Shown: positions 51,913 to 61,392 of the stretch, piece after piece
Layout of the letters: every line of letters begins with the position of its first letter
Numbering within the stretch: position 1 is the stretch's first letter
Source of the DNA: Planctomycetota bacterium
Lineage (GTDB): Bacteria; Planctomycetota; J058; JAJDCP01
Length of the DNA: 64,000 nt
Assembly: GCA_029260765.1 (NCBI GenBank)
Contig: JAJDCP010000131.1
Span: 59,065-123,064, forward strand
Direction of reading: 5' to 3'
Translations under genes and position numbers: made by a program
Notes under the pieces: generated by a model
The model's database searches: none
What the model was told of the DNA's origin: nothing
The model's input: only the letters and a program-made list of their open reading frames with translations

Positions 51913-54743
51913 GGCGCCCTCCCCATCACCACGATGCCTTCAGGCCCGGTAATCACCAACTCAGCGTCGGCGTCTCCATCGAGATCGAGCAGGTGCAATT
52001 GCCTCCCGCGCACCTCGGACTGAATGATCTCAAAACCGTCTCCGTGGCCCTCAACTCTCAGCACCGAGAGCTCCTGTCCTGAGGCATAGACCGTGTAGAG
52101 GCAGAAAGACACACCGAGATGCTGCTGCACGTCGTCGATGCTGGCCCCTCGGCCCAGCAGCAGCACGGGAGCGGCCTCCACATCGATCCCCTGGAGCTTG
52201 ACGGAGTACACCCCATTGGGCCGCTGTCCGGTGGCCAGATACAGCAGGCTCGGAGTCTCTGAACGCCCGAACAGCGCCCCCTCCTGACCACGCGCCAACA
52301 GAGTGACATTGCCGACCTCTGTGCGGGCCACCTCCGTCAGATCCTCCGCTCCTGCTCCCTGGCGCTTGAGCGCACGGAGCCAGCTCAAAGGGCCCTCTGT
52401 GGAGAGGAACAGGGACTCATCCTGTACCAACAGACCGCGGATGGCAGACTCTCCTTCGATGAGCTCACGATCGCGCCAGAGGTTGCCCGCTTTCTCGAAA
52501 ACATAGACCAGCTTGCCTTCAGAGCCTCCGCTCACGTAGACCTCAGGCACCGAGTCCCCGAACAGGTCGCCGCAGGTCAGGACGCCCAGGGCCATTCTGG
52601 CGCTCTGAAACTCCACCTCCAGCCCGTTCGTTTCGACGGTCCCCAATTGCAGCCGCCCACTCTCACGCTGCAACGCAAAATAGGCCCGCTCACCGCTCGG
52701 GAAGACGGCGAAGTTCCGGATCAGCCCCAGATCCGGCGCATCGATGCCGGGCCCGAACGCGAGGGGCAGGAGCTGCTCTTGATTGCCCTCCAGAACGCGG
52801 ACCTCGTTGCCCCGGCACAGATACAGGACGTTGTCTGCGGCTGCCGAGCAGCGGAGTTCCTTCTCCCCCTTCAGAATCAGGCTCGGTATCCACTTGCGCA
52901 GCTCTTCAGCAAGCCAGGCCAGACGAGATCCACCCGGCGCTCCCAATTGGCGCAGGGCTGTCTCTACGTCGCCGCTCAACAGCTTGTGCCGCACCGCCAG
53001 AGACAGGTACTCCGGGGGCCTGCGGTCCTGCACCCGGGCGAGAATCATCGCTAGCCGATCGGCATCGTGCTGCGCCAGGAAGAGCGCACCGAGACGAAGA
53101 TAGACCTCATCACGCTGCGGACCATGCGCCCAGCTCAACGCACGCCCGAGCAGCACCTCGGCATCCTCCTGCAGGGCCGTCTCCCCTCGTAGCTCGAGCT
53201 TTTGCACGGCCTCGGCCGCGAGCATGAAGGCCTGCACTGCCTCTTCGCTGTACGCGTACTCGCTGCGGTGGAAACCGTCTGCTCCAGAGATCACCGCTTT
53301 CCAGTTGCCCCGACCATGGTCTGCCTTGACCACAGCAAGCAGCTCGCGGCGCTGTTTTCCCAGGTCCGTCTCCGGGCCGGGCCCGTCAGACCAGGAAGCA
53401 AACAGGATCAGCACAACGACCAACAGCACCAGACCGATCACGACACCACCGAGAAAGGACCTGTGCCGAAGCGTAGTGCGCATGAACTTCTCGACCAGCC
53501 CCAGAGGTTTCGCCCTGATGGCTTCCCCCACGCGGATGCGCGCGATGTCCTCAGCCAGCTCGCCGCAATTCTGATAGCGGTTGCGAGGGAGCTTCTCAAG
53601 GGCCTTGAGGATGATGATCTCGGCGTCACGGCTCAGCTTCGTATTGAGGCGTCGAGGCGGCGTCGACTCTTCGTAGATGATCTGGTTGTAGATCTCGATA
53701 TGGGAGTCGCCGATGAAAGGCAGACGTCCCGTCGACATCTGGTACATGATGATGCCCAGAGAGAACAGGTCGCTGCGGTTGTCGATGGCCTTCAGATCGC
53801 CCCGCGCCTGCTCAGGTGACATATAGAGCGGTGTTCCGATCGCCACACCAGACTTTGTCAGGTTGCTGTCGGTCTCGATCTTGGCGAGGCCGAAATCGGT
53901 GATCTTCGGGTTGCCTTCACTGTCGAGAATGATGTTCGCCGGTTTGACATCGCGGTGCACGACGCCCTTGGTGTGTGCGTAGTGCAGGGCACGCGCGATC
54001 GGATCGGACAAGCGCAACAGCTTGTCCTCTTGGAAGACTTCACCGCGGTTGAAGCAGTCTTGCAGCGTGTCCCCTTCCACATAGTCCATCGTGAAATAGT
54101 GGTACCCGCTCTCGACCCCGACTTCATGGATGCCGATGATGTTGGGATGTTGGAGCTTGGCGGCGGACTGCGCTTCGCGCTTGAAACGCTCGACCTGCTC
54201 TGGAGACGCCCCTTCGCCTTCTTTGAGCATCTTGATCGCGACGATGCGGTTGAGGTCCAACTGGCGCGCTTTGTAGACCAGGCCCATCCCGCCCTGACCA
54301 ATCAGCTCCAGGATCTCGTACTGGCCGAACCGCGCTCCTTTGGACTTTTCCTTCTTTGCAGGCAGGGTGACGCGCGGGCGCCCTTCAGATGTCACCTCTT
54401 TGGCAGAGCCGTCGAAGCCACCGGCCGAGAGCAGGTTGTTGCAACTGCTGCAGCGCGCGTCGGAGCGACCTTCGACGTCCCGCCAGCTGAAGGGCGCCTG
54501 ACAACTGCCACAAAGGAAGGTCTGGGTCTCGAGTCGTTTGCGGATCTGTAGGAACTGGGACGCCTTCAGCAAGCGCTTCTTGATCAACGCCTGACCCAGC
54601 GAGATGTGTTTGCCTTCGCTGCGCAGCCGGCTCTGGTACCCGACACACGCATTCAAGTCCTCATCGGTCACCATGCGGGCCTTGAGGACGAACTTCGCAA
54701 AAATGGCGTCGGACTGGCCGCTCACAAGCGCCACCTCTTCCAT
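51909..54743 (-). CDS. Receptor-like Ser/Thr protein kinase with Zn-ribbon and sensor tail
   Basis: A 944-residue kinase. Residues 10-72 form a helical domain resembling the PilB/GspE N-domain (AKFVLKARMVTDEDLN, SLGQALIKKRLLKASQFL); a Zn ribbon follows (Cys78, 81, 98, 101). The kinase core (about 141-400) is intact: GQGGMG, Lys171, HRDVKPAN Asp265, DFG Asp283. One membrane helix (about 450-475) leads to a 470-residue outside part of beta strands with VCBS/FG-GAP-like repeats (LDLDGDADAELVITGPEG near the end). So it should sense something outside and phosphorylate proteins inside. A GTG at 54725 with AGAGGT 7 bases before is an alternative start. Coupled with the TPR lipoprotein downstream. 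Confidence 0.93.
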   Translation of the reverse strand: MEEVALVSGQSDAIFAKFVLKARMVTDEDLNACVGYQSRLRSEGKHISLGQALIKKRLLKASQFLQIRKRLETQTFLCGSCQAPFSWRDVEGRSDARCSSCNNLLSAGGFDGSAKEVTSEGRPRVTLPAKKEKSKGARFGQYEILELIGQGGMGLVYKARQLDLNRIVAIKMLKEGEGASPEQVERFKREAQSAAKLQHPNIIGIHEVGVESGYHYFTMDYVEGDTLQDCFNRGEVFQEDKLLRLSDPIARALHYAHTKGVVHRDVKPANIILDSEGNPKITDFGLAKIETDSNLTKSGVAIGTPLYMSPEQARGDLKAIDNRSDLFSLGIIMYQMSTGRLPFIGDSHIEIYNQIIYEESTPPRRLNTKLSRDAEIIILKALEKLPRNRYQNCGELAEDIARIRVGEAIRAKPLGLVEKFMRTTLRHRSFLGGVVIGLVLLVVVLILFASWSDGPGPETDLGKQRRELLAVVKADHGRGNWKAVISGADGFHRSEYAYSEEAVQAFMLAAEAVQKLELRGETALQEDAEVLLGRALSWAHGPQRDEVYLRLGALFLAQHDADRLAMILARVQDRRPPEYLSLAVRHKLLSGDVETALRQLGAPGGSRLAWLAEELRKWIPSLILKGEKELRCSAAADNVLYLCRGNEVRVLEGNQEQLLPLAFGPGIDAPDLGLIRNFAVFPSGERAYFALQRESGRLQLGTVETNGLEVEFQSARMALGVLTCGDLFGDSVPEVYVSGGSEGKLVYVFEKAGNLWRDRELIEGESAIRGLLVQDESLFLSTEGPLSWLRALKRQGAGAEDLTEVARTEVGNVTLLARGQEGALFGRSETPSLLYLATGQRPNGVYSVKLQGIDVEAAPVLLLGRGASIDDVQQHLGVSFCLYTVYASGQELSVLRVEGHGDGFEIIQSEVRGRQLHLLDLDGDADAELVITGPEGIVVMGRAP

Positions 54744-54801
54744 CGCGTAGTCCCGCGCAGGTCTGCCTCGGACAAGCACACCTCATATACGGGTTCGAAG
54801 C

Positions 54802-54819
54802 TTCCGGCCCGGGCCGGAA
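54802..54819. promoter_or_regulatory. 18-bp perfect palindrome in kinase leader
   Basis: TTCCGGCCCGGGCCGGAA is perfectly self-complementary. It lies just downstream of the proposed -10 box and before the kinase start, where a bound dimer would block transcription or the RNA hairpin would slow it. Confidence 0.55.
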
Positions 54820-54827
54820 ATATCCGC

Positions 54828-54856
54828 AGCATACGTACTTGAAACGGGTGCATCAA
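54828..54856 (-). promoter_or_regulatory. Promoter for kinase-lipoprotein unit
   Basis: Minus-strand TTGATG (54856-54851), a 17-base spacer and TATGCT (54833-54828). The transcription start would fall near 54820, at the edge of the palindrome, about 80 bases before the kinase ATG. Confidence 0.45.
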
Positions 54857-54900
54857 CCGCGCGGAACGCTTCATTGTCGCGCGCGGTACGACAGAGTGCA

Positions 54901-55281
54901 TCACTGCCCCAACAGCTCCTGCTTCAACTCGTCAGGCAGGTAGCTGTCTTCGAGGGCCTCGCGCGCCCACAGCTCCTTGCTGCGGGCCAATACCCGGGCG
55001 ACGCTATGCGCGACGCAGGGATGCTCGCTCCAGAGCGCCTGGGCCAGGGTGCGCAGGCGCGGCCCGTGCTGGCCGCGCCCCGCGTGCAACTCTCGGCAGG
55101 GGCCGCACAGCAAGATCAGGGTTTCCAGGCTGGGCTCGGCTTTCGGCGCAAGATCGAGCGCGAGCAACGCGTCGCTGGCCCCACACCATTCGCAGTGGAA
55201 ACCCGCCCGCTTTGCCAGCGCCTTTCCCCACGCGGCGACCGCATCCATACGCGCCTGATGCTTCTCGCGGCCTCGAGCCAT
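54901..55281 (-). CDS. Small protein with PhnA-like zinc ribbon
   Basis: A 126-residue protein. After a basic helix it has a two-knuckle CxxC zinc ribbon: Cys30/Cys33 (FHCEWCGASD) and Cys59/Cys62 (LLCGPCRE), with a run of LDLAP and a Pro between, close to the N-terminal ribbon of PhnA/YjdM and to HNH-type ribbons, but no histidine catalytic motif of HNH nucleases is evident. The C-terminal half is helical (VARVLARSKELWAREALEDS). The gene is divergent from pilB, with no co-transcribed partner. Function not known; binding of nucleic acid or protein is possible. Confidence 0.65.
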   Translation of the reverse strand: MARGREKHQARMDAVAAWGKALAKRAGFHCEWCGASDALLALDLAPKAEPSLETLILLCGPCRELHAGRGQHGPRLRTLAQALWSEHPCVAHSVARVLARSKELWAREALEDSYLPDELKQELLGQ

Positions 55282-55477
55282 CGGCTTCTCCTCGGACGAT
55301 GCAGGTTCATGGGAAGATGATAGCAGAACACACCTTGGGAACTGAGCAAGTCGGAGCCGAATGGCGCACCTCCAGGGCCGTACAAGCCGTTGACGGGGCT
55401 GCCCGGCTGTGCTACATTCCGTGTCCTGGTATAGTGACGCGGATATCCGCCTGCCAAGCGAGATGGAGGCCTTCTAC

Positions 55478-57196
55478 GTGGCGAAGAAGATCGGCCAGAT
55501 ACTCCTGGAAAAGGGGTACGTCAACGCCGAAGAGATCAAAGAGGCCCTCAAGTACCAGAAGAAACACGACACTGTGAAGCTGGGCGAAGCTCTGATCAAG
55601 CTCGACTTCGCGGCTCCGGACCAGGTCGCCAAGTGCCTCGCCGAGCAGTGGGACATGACTTACGTCGACCTCAGCAATGCCGAGATTCCCGACTCGGTCA
55701 TCGAGTTGGTCGCTCCAGACGTCGCCAAAGAGAACATGATCTACCCGGTAGAGCTTCGGGGGCGCTACCTGGTCGTCGCGGCCTCGAAGCAACCCGACTT
55801 CTTCGCGGTCGACAACCTGCGTTTTCTGCTCAACCACGAGATCGAAACCGTGATCTGCTCTGAGGCGGCCCTGGTCGAGCGGATCTCCAAGTCCTACGGC
55901 AAGCTCGGTGAGCTGGTCGGCGCCGAAGCGGCCGAGGCGGAAGCGATTACGCTCGGTGGCGAAGATGACGATGTGGGTGAAGACGACGCTCCTGTCATCA
56001 AGTTGGTCAACTCGATCATCGTCAGCGCGATCAACAAGCGCTCCTCAGACATCCACTTCGAGCCGATGGAGACGCGCTTGCGGGTGCGGTTCCGCGTCGA
56101 TGGTGTCTGCGTCGAGCAGGATTCGCCGCCCAAGAAGCTACAAGGCGCGATCCTCGCGCGCTTGAAGATCATGGCCAAGATGAACATGGCCGAGAAGCGT
56201 CTGCCCCAGGACGGCCGCATCAAGATGCAGGTCGGCGGGCGGGGCATCGATTTCCGCGTCAGCTCTCTGCCTGCCAACCACGGCGAGAGTGTGGTTCTGC
56301 GTATTCTCGACCAGGAAAAGGGCCTGGTCGACCTCGAGATCCTCGGCTTGTCGAAATACGACTTCGACCGCTTCCACAAGATCATCAAGAAACCCAACGG
56401 CATCTTTCTGGTCACGGGTCCGACCGGAAGTGGAAAGACCACGACGCTGTACGCGGCTCTCAAGAAGCTCAACCGGCCAGACAAGAAGATCATCACGGCC
56501 GAGAACCCGGTCGAGTACAACCTGTCAGGTATCAACCAGGCGCAGGTCAACCATCAGATCGGCTTCACCTTCGCCCGCATCCTGAAGGCGATGCTGCGCC
56601 AGGCTCCCAATGTGATCCTGGTCGGCGAGATCCGCGATGAAGAGACGGCTGAGATCGCCATCCAGGCAGCCTTGACCGGCCACTTCGTGTTCTCTACGCT
56701 GCACACCAACGACGCTCCCAGCTCGGTGTCACGTCTGGTCGACATCGGCATCAAGCCGTTCATGGTCGCCAGTGCGCTTGTCGCGATCATGGCCCAGCGG
56801 CTGGTGCGCAAACTGTGTCCTAAGTGCAAACGCGTGCATGAGACTCCCCGCCACATTCTGCGCGCTTGCGGAGTCTCGGAGCTTGAGGTCAAGGGCAAGA
56901 CCATCTACGAGCCCAAAGGTTGCGAGGTCTGCAACGGCATCGGCTACCGCGGCCGCATGGGTGTCTACGAGCTGATGGACATCGATCCGGTGGTGCGCGA
57001 GTTGATCTTTGCCAATGCATCCTCTCCCGAGCTTCGTTCGCAGGCGATCGCCAACGGCATGTACACGCTGCAGAAGGACGGCGTGCGTAAGGTGCTCAGC
57101 GGGCTGACAACCTTCGAAGAGATCCTGCGTATCACCCACACGCAAGACCTGGGCGCAGAGCGTGAAGAGGAAGACATCGAGATGAGCATCGCCTGA
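55478..57196 (+). CDS. pilB: PilB-type assembly ATPase (first copy)
   Basis: A 572-residue type IV pilus/type II secretion extension ATPase. N-terminal MshEN/GspE-N domain (GQILLEKGYVNAEEIKEA), then the ATPase with Asp box, Walker A GPTGSGKTTT (residues 314-321), Walker B VILVGEIRDEE, His box STLHTND, and a Zn ribbon with Cys447, Cys450 and the CEVCNG pair. GTG at 55478 has GGAGG 8 bases before and gives an N-terminus equal to the second PilB; a start at 55409 or the ATG at 55464 are less convincing. Its stop overlaps the pilT ATG. It would power pilin polymerisation for the prepilin at 36.8 kb. Confidence 0.95.
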   Translation: MAKKIGQILLEKGYVNAEEIKEALKYQKKHDTVKLGEALIKLDFAAPDQVAKCLAEQWDMTYVDLSNAEIPDSVIELVAPDVAKENMIYPVELRGRYLVVAASKQPDFFAVDNLRFLLNHEIETVICSEAALVERISKSYGKLGELVGAEAAEAEAITLGGEDDDVGEDDAPVIKLVNSIIVSAINKRSSDIHFEPMETRLRVRFRVDGVCVEQDSPPKKLQGAILARLKIMAKMNMAEKRLPQDGRIKMQVGGRGIDFRVSSLPANHGESVVLRILDQEKGLVDLEILGLSKYDFDRFHKIIKKPNGIFLVTGPTGSGKTTTLYAALKKLNRPDKKIITAENPVEYNLSGINQAQVNHQIGFTFARILKAMLRQAPNVILVGEIRDEETAEIAIQAALTGHFVFSTLHTNDAPSSVSRLVDIGIKPFMVASALVAIMAQRLVRKLCPKCKRVHETPRHILRACGVSELEVKGKTIYEPKGCEVCNGIGYRGRMGVYELMDIDPVVRELIFANASSPELRSQAIANGMYTLQKDGVRKVLSGLTTFEEILRITHTQDLGAEREEEDIEMSIA

Positions 57197-58269
57197 TGGC
57201 CGTGCGCATCGACAAACTGCTCGACCTCGTCGTCAGCAAGGGCGCCTCAGACCTGCATCTGTGCGTGGGCACGCCCCCCATGCTGCGGCTCGACGGGCGC
57301 CTACGGGCGATCGGCTTGCCGCCTCTGACTCCCGAAGACACCGTCGCGGTGATGAAGGCGATCTCGTCGGAACGCCGGCAGACTGAGCTGAGCGAGAATG
57401 GCGGCTCCGATTTCGGTTTCACCTTCCGCGAAAAGGCGCGTTTCCGCGTCGCGATCTTTCGGCAACGTGGCCATATCGGCCTGGTCTTGCGGCAGATCCC
57501 CAACAAGCTGCTGACTCTCGACCAGATCGGCATCAATCCCTACGTCAAGAACCTGCTGTTCAAGCCGCGTGGTCTGTTTCTGGTTACAGGCCCGACGGGC
57601 AGTGGAAAAACGACCAGCCTCGCCTCGATGATCGACTTCATCAACACCGAGACCGACAAGCATATCCTGACCGTCGAAGACCCGATCGAGTACTACCACA
57701 GCAACAAGAAGTCGATCATCACCCAGCGCGAGGTGGGGATCGACGTGCCCAGCTTCACCGAAGCGATCCGGCGCGGGCTGCGCATGGATCCTGACGTGTT
57801 GCTGATCGGCGAAATGCGAGACCTCGAGACCATCTCGGCCGCGCTGACTGCCGCGGAGACCGGGCACCTGGTCTTTGCGACGCTGCACACGACCGGCGCC
57901 GCCGAGACGGTGAACCGGATCATCGACGCCTATCCTTCCTATCAACAAGAGCAGGTGCGCGTGCAGCTGGCCCAGACCATGTTGTGCGTGCTGTCGCAGA
58001 CCCTGATCCCGCTGGCGAAGGGCAAAGGCCGTATCGCAGCCTTTGAGGTGATGACCAACCCAATGTCGATCGCGCACAGCATCCGCGAGAACAAGATCCA
58101 CAGGATCGCGTCGATCATCCAGTCGTCGGCCCAGCATGGCATGATCCTGCTGGGCGACCACCTTTTCGAGTTGTTCTCCAGTAAGAAGATCAAATACAAA
58201 GACGCCGTACAGGCAGCACCGAACTCCGTGGCTTTCGAGAAACGCGTACGCGAGTCCGGGCTGATCTAG
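57196..58269 (+). CDS. pilT: PilT-type retraction ATPase
   Basis: A 357-residue ATPase without the N-terminal and zinc domains of PilB. It has GASDLHLCVG, Walker A GPTGSGKTTS (residues 132-139), Asp box VEDPIEY, AIRRGLRMDPD and Walker B VLLIGEMRDLE, His box TLHTTGA, all as in PilT/PilU. ATG overlaps the pilB stop (TGATG). A pilus system with PilT makes retractile pili rather than a pure type II secretion device; so the locus codes for a type IV pilus motor pair. Small gap to the second pilB. Confidence 0.96.
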   Translation: MAVRIDKLLDLVVSKGASDLHLCVGTPPMLRLDGRLRAIGLPPLTPEDTVAVMKAISSERRQTELSENGGSDFGFTFREKARFRVAIFRQRGHIGLVLRQIPNKLLTLDQIGINPYVKNLLFKPRGLFLVTGPTGSGKTTSLASMIDFINTETDKHILTVEDPIEYYHSNKKSIITQREVGIDVPSFTEAIRRGLRMDPDVLLIGEMRDLETISAALTAAETGHLVFATLHTTGAAETVNRIIDAYPSYQQEQVRVQLAQTMLCVLSQTLIPLAKGKGRIAAFEVMTNPMSIAHSIRENKIHRIASIIQSSAQHGMILLGDHLFELFSSKKIKYKDAVQAAPNSVAFEKRVRESGLI

Positions 58270-58319
58270 ACGATGCAGTCCGGTAGACAGCCGCTGCAGG
58301 GGAAACAGCAGGAGACGTC

Positions 58320-60002
58320 ATGGCCAAGCGAATTGGCGAGTATTTCGTCGACATGGGGATCACGCTGGAACGCGAGATCGACGAAGCGCTGGTCAGCCAG
58401 GAGCAGGAGAGCGGATTGCTCGGCGAGATCCTGATGGGTTTCGGCTATGTCACCCGTGAGGACCTGGATTTTGCCCTCGCCACCCAATCGGGACTCGAGG
58501 TCGTCGATCTCGATAGCCTCGACATCGAAGATGGCATCATCGAGAGGGTCCCCGCGAGCATCGCAGAGCAGTACCAGGTCATCCCGGTCTGGGAAGACGG
58601 AGCCACGTTGGTGTTGGCGATGGCCGACGCCAACAATCCCCACCTGATCGACGAAATCCGCTTCATGCTCAACGTCGATCTAAGGGGTGCCGTCAGCAAC
58701 GAAGAAGCTGTGATGCGGGCGCTCAGGAAGTACTACGGCGGTGAGATCGGTCCGTCCCGAGGGCGCGAAGACGTCGACGCCAGCGACCTGGAGTTGCTCG
58801 ACACAGGCGAGAAGCAAGACCTCGAAGAGCAGATGATCAATGACACCGGCGTTGTCAAACTGGTGAACATGATCCTGCTGCAGGCCATCAAGGACAAAGC
58901 CGCCGATGTCCACCTCGAACCCTTCGAGACCGACTTCAAAGTGCGCTACCGGATCGACGGTGTGCTCTATGAGATGGTTCCGCCCCCGGCGCATCTGGCT
59001 TCCGCGATGACGTCACGCGTCAAGGTCATGGCTCACCTCGATATCTCTGAGCGACGCCTGCCGCAAGACGGACGCATCGAGCTGACCATCGGAGGCAAGC
59101 CCGTCGACCTGCGTGTCTCTACGCTGCCCACCATGTACGGCGAGAGCGTGGTCATGCGTATCCTCGACCGTTCGAACATCTCGCTGGACATCGAGAACGT
59201 GGGCTTCAAGAAGCGCGACCTCGAGACCCTCCGCACGCTGATCAAGAAACCCAACGGTGTCATCCTGGTCTGCGGTCCTACAGGCAGCGGCAAGACGACC
59301 ACGCTGTATTCGTGTCTGTCGGAGATCAATACGCCCGACCAGAAGATCATCACCAGCGAGGACCCGGTCGAGTTTGACCTCGACGGCATCATCCAGGTCG
59401 CGATCCAGCCGGATATCGGGCTGACCTATGCCAGCATCCTGCGCGCGGTTTTGCGTCAGGACCCCGACGTGGTATTCGTCGGTGAGATCCGCGACCACGA
59501 GACGGCTGGCATCGCCATCGAGGCAGCGCTGACGGGTCACCTCGTGTTCTCGACTCTGCACACCAACGACGCGCCGTCTGTCGTGGCGCGTCTCGCCGAC
59601 CTCAAATGCGAGCATTTCTTGATCAGTGCCACGCTCGAAGCCGTCATCGCTCAACGTCTGGTGCGCCGCATCTGCATGAACTGCAAAGCACCCTATTCCC
59701 CGACGGATGACGAGCTGAGCGAGCTCTCCCTGACTATAGACGACGTCGCGGGCCGCGAGTTCCATTACGGCAAGGGCTGCAAGCTGTGCAATGACACGGG
59801 CTACAAGGGCCGCGCAGCGCTGTTCGAGATCATGCTCGGCAATGATGGCGTCAAAGAAGCGATCCTGAACGGTGCGACCACCAACGAACTACGGCGGGTC
59901 GCGGTCAGCAGCGGAATGAAGACACTGCGCGACGCCGGCCTTGAGTCGATCTATGATGGCGTGACGACCATCGAAGAAGTCGTCAAGGAGACTTCATTGT
60001 GA
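58320..60002 (+). CDS. pilB: PilB-type assembly ATPase (second copy)
   Basis: A 560-residue ATPase related to the first copy: N-domain (IGEYFVDMGITLEREIDEAL), Walker A GPTGSGKTTT (residues 319-326), Walker B VVFVGEIRDHE, His box STLHTND, Zn ribbon (CMNCKAPY, CKLCNDTGYKG). CAGGAG precedes ATG. Two different PilB/GspE-type motors in one operon suggest two assembly outputs, such as separate pili or a pilus and a type II secretion device sharing PilC. The two differ most in the N-domain that contacts the platform and in the ribbon surroundings. Confidence 0.94.
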   Translation: MAKRIGEYFVDMGITLEREIDEALVSQEQESGLLGEILMGFGYVTREDLDFALATQSGLEVVDLDSLDIEDGIIERVPASIAEQYQVIPVWEDGATLVLAMADANNPHLIDEIRFMLNVDLRGAVSNEEAVMRALRKYYGGEIGPSRGREDVDASDLELLDTGEKQDLEEQMINDTGVVKLVNMILLQAIKDKAADVHLEPFETDFKVRYRIDGVLYEMVPPPAHLASAMTSRVKVMAHLDISERRLPQDGRIELTIGGKPVDLRVSTLPTMYGESVVMRILDRSNISLDIENVGFKKRDLETLRTLIKKPNGVILVCGPTGSGKTTTLYSCLSEINTPDQKIITSEDPVEFDLDGIIQVAIQPDIGLTYASILRAVLRQDPDVVFVGEIRDHETAGIAIEAALTGHLVFSTLHTNDAPSVVARLADLKCEHFLISATLEAVIAQRLVRRICMNCKAPYSPTDDELSELSLTIDDVAGREFHYGKGCKLCNDTGYKGRAALFEIMLGNDGVKEAILNGATTNELRRVAVSSGMKTLRDAGLESIYDGVTTIEEVVKETSL

Positions 60003-60032
60003 TCGGGCTGCGGCCCGCAGCGTGGAAATCCC

Positions 60033-60061
60033 TTGCCCTGCGGCGGTGATGGTCCAATAAT
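60033..60061 (+). promoter_or_regulatory. Possible promoter before pilC
   Basis: TTGCCC (60033-60038), 17 bases, AATAAT (60056-60061) in the only gap of the pil operon longer than 100 bases (127 bases). The leader to the pilC ATG would be about 60 bases. It would let pilC and the gene after it be expressed on their own. Confidence 0.35.
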
Positions 60062-60129
60062 TCAGAAAATTCGGTCCGCTTGGTGCCTGTTGTGTCGGAT
60101 TACTCCTGATTCAAGGAAATGGGGGCGTC

Positions 60130-61392
60130 ATGTCTCAATTCACGTTTGAAGCGATGGACGCCAAAGGGCAGAAACTCAAAAAAGAGATCGAGGCTGCCAA
60201 CCGCGATGAGGCCCTGAGCAAGATCCGCGGTATGGGCTACTTCCCGACCAAGGTCAAAGAGAAGTCCGGCAAGAAGAAGAACGACGACGGCGGCGGCGAA
60301 GTCGGTATGGCCGGTGACGCGCCGAAGGGCAAGAGGTCCTTCGTGATCGGCGGCGTCTCGTCCAAGCAACTGACACAATTCACCACGCAGCTGTACACAC
60401 TGCAGGATGCAGGTCTTCCGATCGTGCGCTCGATCCGCATTCTGGAAGGCCAGCTGCCTGCCTGTACCCTCAAGAATCAGCTGATGGAGATCGCCGAAGA
60501 CGTCGAGTCCGGCAGCACGCTGGCCGAAGCCTTCGCCAAACACCCGAAGACCTTCAACCACCTGTTCGTCAGTATGGTGAAGGCCGGCGAGAAGGGTGGT
60601 GTGCTCGACACGATCCTCGAGCGCCTGGCGACCTTCATGGAAAAGTCTCTGCGCCTGAAGAAGAAGGTGATCGGCGCCATGGTCTACCCGGCGGTCGTCA
60701 CGACCGTCGCAGTCGGTATCCTGTTCGCGATCATGAAGTTCGTCATCCCCAGCTTCAAGAAGATGTTCGACGACCAGGGCTTGACGCTGCCGCCGTTGAC
60801 CGAGATTCTGCTCGGCTTCTCGACCTTCGTCGGGGAGTACTGGTGGTTGCTGATCGTTGCCATACCCTTGGGCCTCTACGCGTTCTACAAAGCACTCGGG
60901 ATGACTTCCAGCGGGCGACTATTTGTCGACCATGTCAAGATCAGGACTCCCCTGTTCGGTACGATCGTGCGCAAGTCCATCATCTCGCGCTTCTGCCGTA
61001 CGCTGGGAACCCTGCTCGCCTCGGGTGTGCCCATTCTCGAGGCCCTCAGCATTATCAAGGACGCCATCGGCAACCAGGTCATCACCCGTGCCGTCGAGGA
61101 AGTCCACGCCTCGATCCGCGAAGGCGAGAGCATCTCTCAGCCCCTGCGCAACAGCGGCGTCTTCGACGAGTTGGTCATCAACATGATCGATGTCGGCGAA
61201 GAGACCGGTGAGCTCGACCGCATGTTGATGAAGGTCGCAGACAACTACGATGAAGACGTCGACATCGCGGTAGAAAGCTTGACCAGCGTTCTCGAGCCGA
61301 TTATGATCGTCGGCCTTGGTGGATCAGTCGGTTTCATTGTGATTGCACTCTTCATGCCGCTGATCGAGCTGATGGACAAGCTTGGTGCCTGA
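60130..61392 (+). CDS. pilC: PilC-type inner-membrane platform protein
   Basis: A 420-residue platform protein with two T2SSF domains (about 85-205 and 285-405). Conserved blocks: FTTQLYTLQDAGLPIVRSIR, the first transmembrane pair near VVTTVAVGILFAIMKFVIP and WLLIVAIPLGLYAFYKALG, then FCRTLGTLLASGVPILEALS and the last helix VGFIVIALFMPLIELMDKL. It couples PilB/PilT rotation to pilus growth and loss. The N-terminus has a FTFEAMDAKGQKLKKEIEA leader domain and a Lys/Gly/Asp-rich linker. It overlaps the following gene. Confidence 0.95.
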   Translation: MSQFTFEAMDAKGQKLKKEIEAANRDEALSKIRGMGYFPTKVKEKSGKKKNDDGGGEVGMAGDAPKGKRSFVIGGVSSKQLTQFTTQLYTLQDAGLPIVRSIRILEGQLPACTLKNQLMEIAEDVESGSTLAEAFAKHPKTFNHLFVSMVKAGEKGGVLDTILERLATFMEKSLRLKKKVIGAMVYPAVVTTVAVGILFAIMKFVIPSFKKMFDDQGLTLPPLTEILLGFSTFVGEYWWLLIVAIPLGLYAFYKALGMTSSGRLFVDHVKIRTPLFGTIVRKSIISRFCRTLGTLLASGVPILEALSIIKDAIGNQVITRAVEEVHASIREGESISQPLRNSGVFDELVINMIDVGEETGELDRMLMKVADNYDEDVDIAVESLTSVLEPIMIVGLGGSVGFIVIALFMPLIELMDKLGA

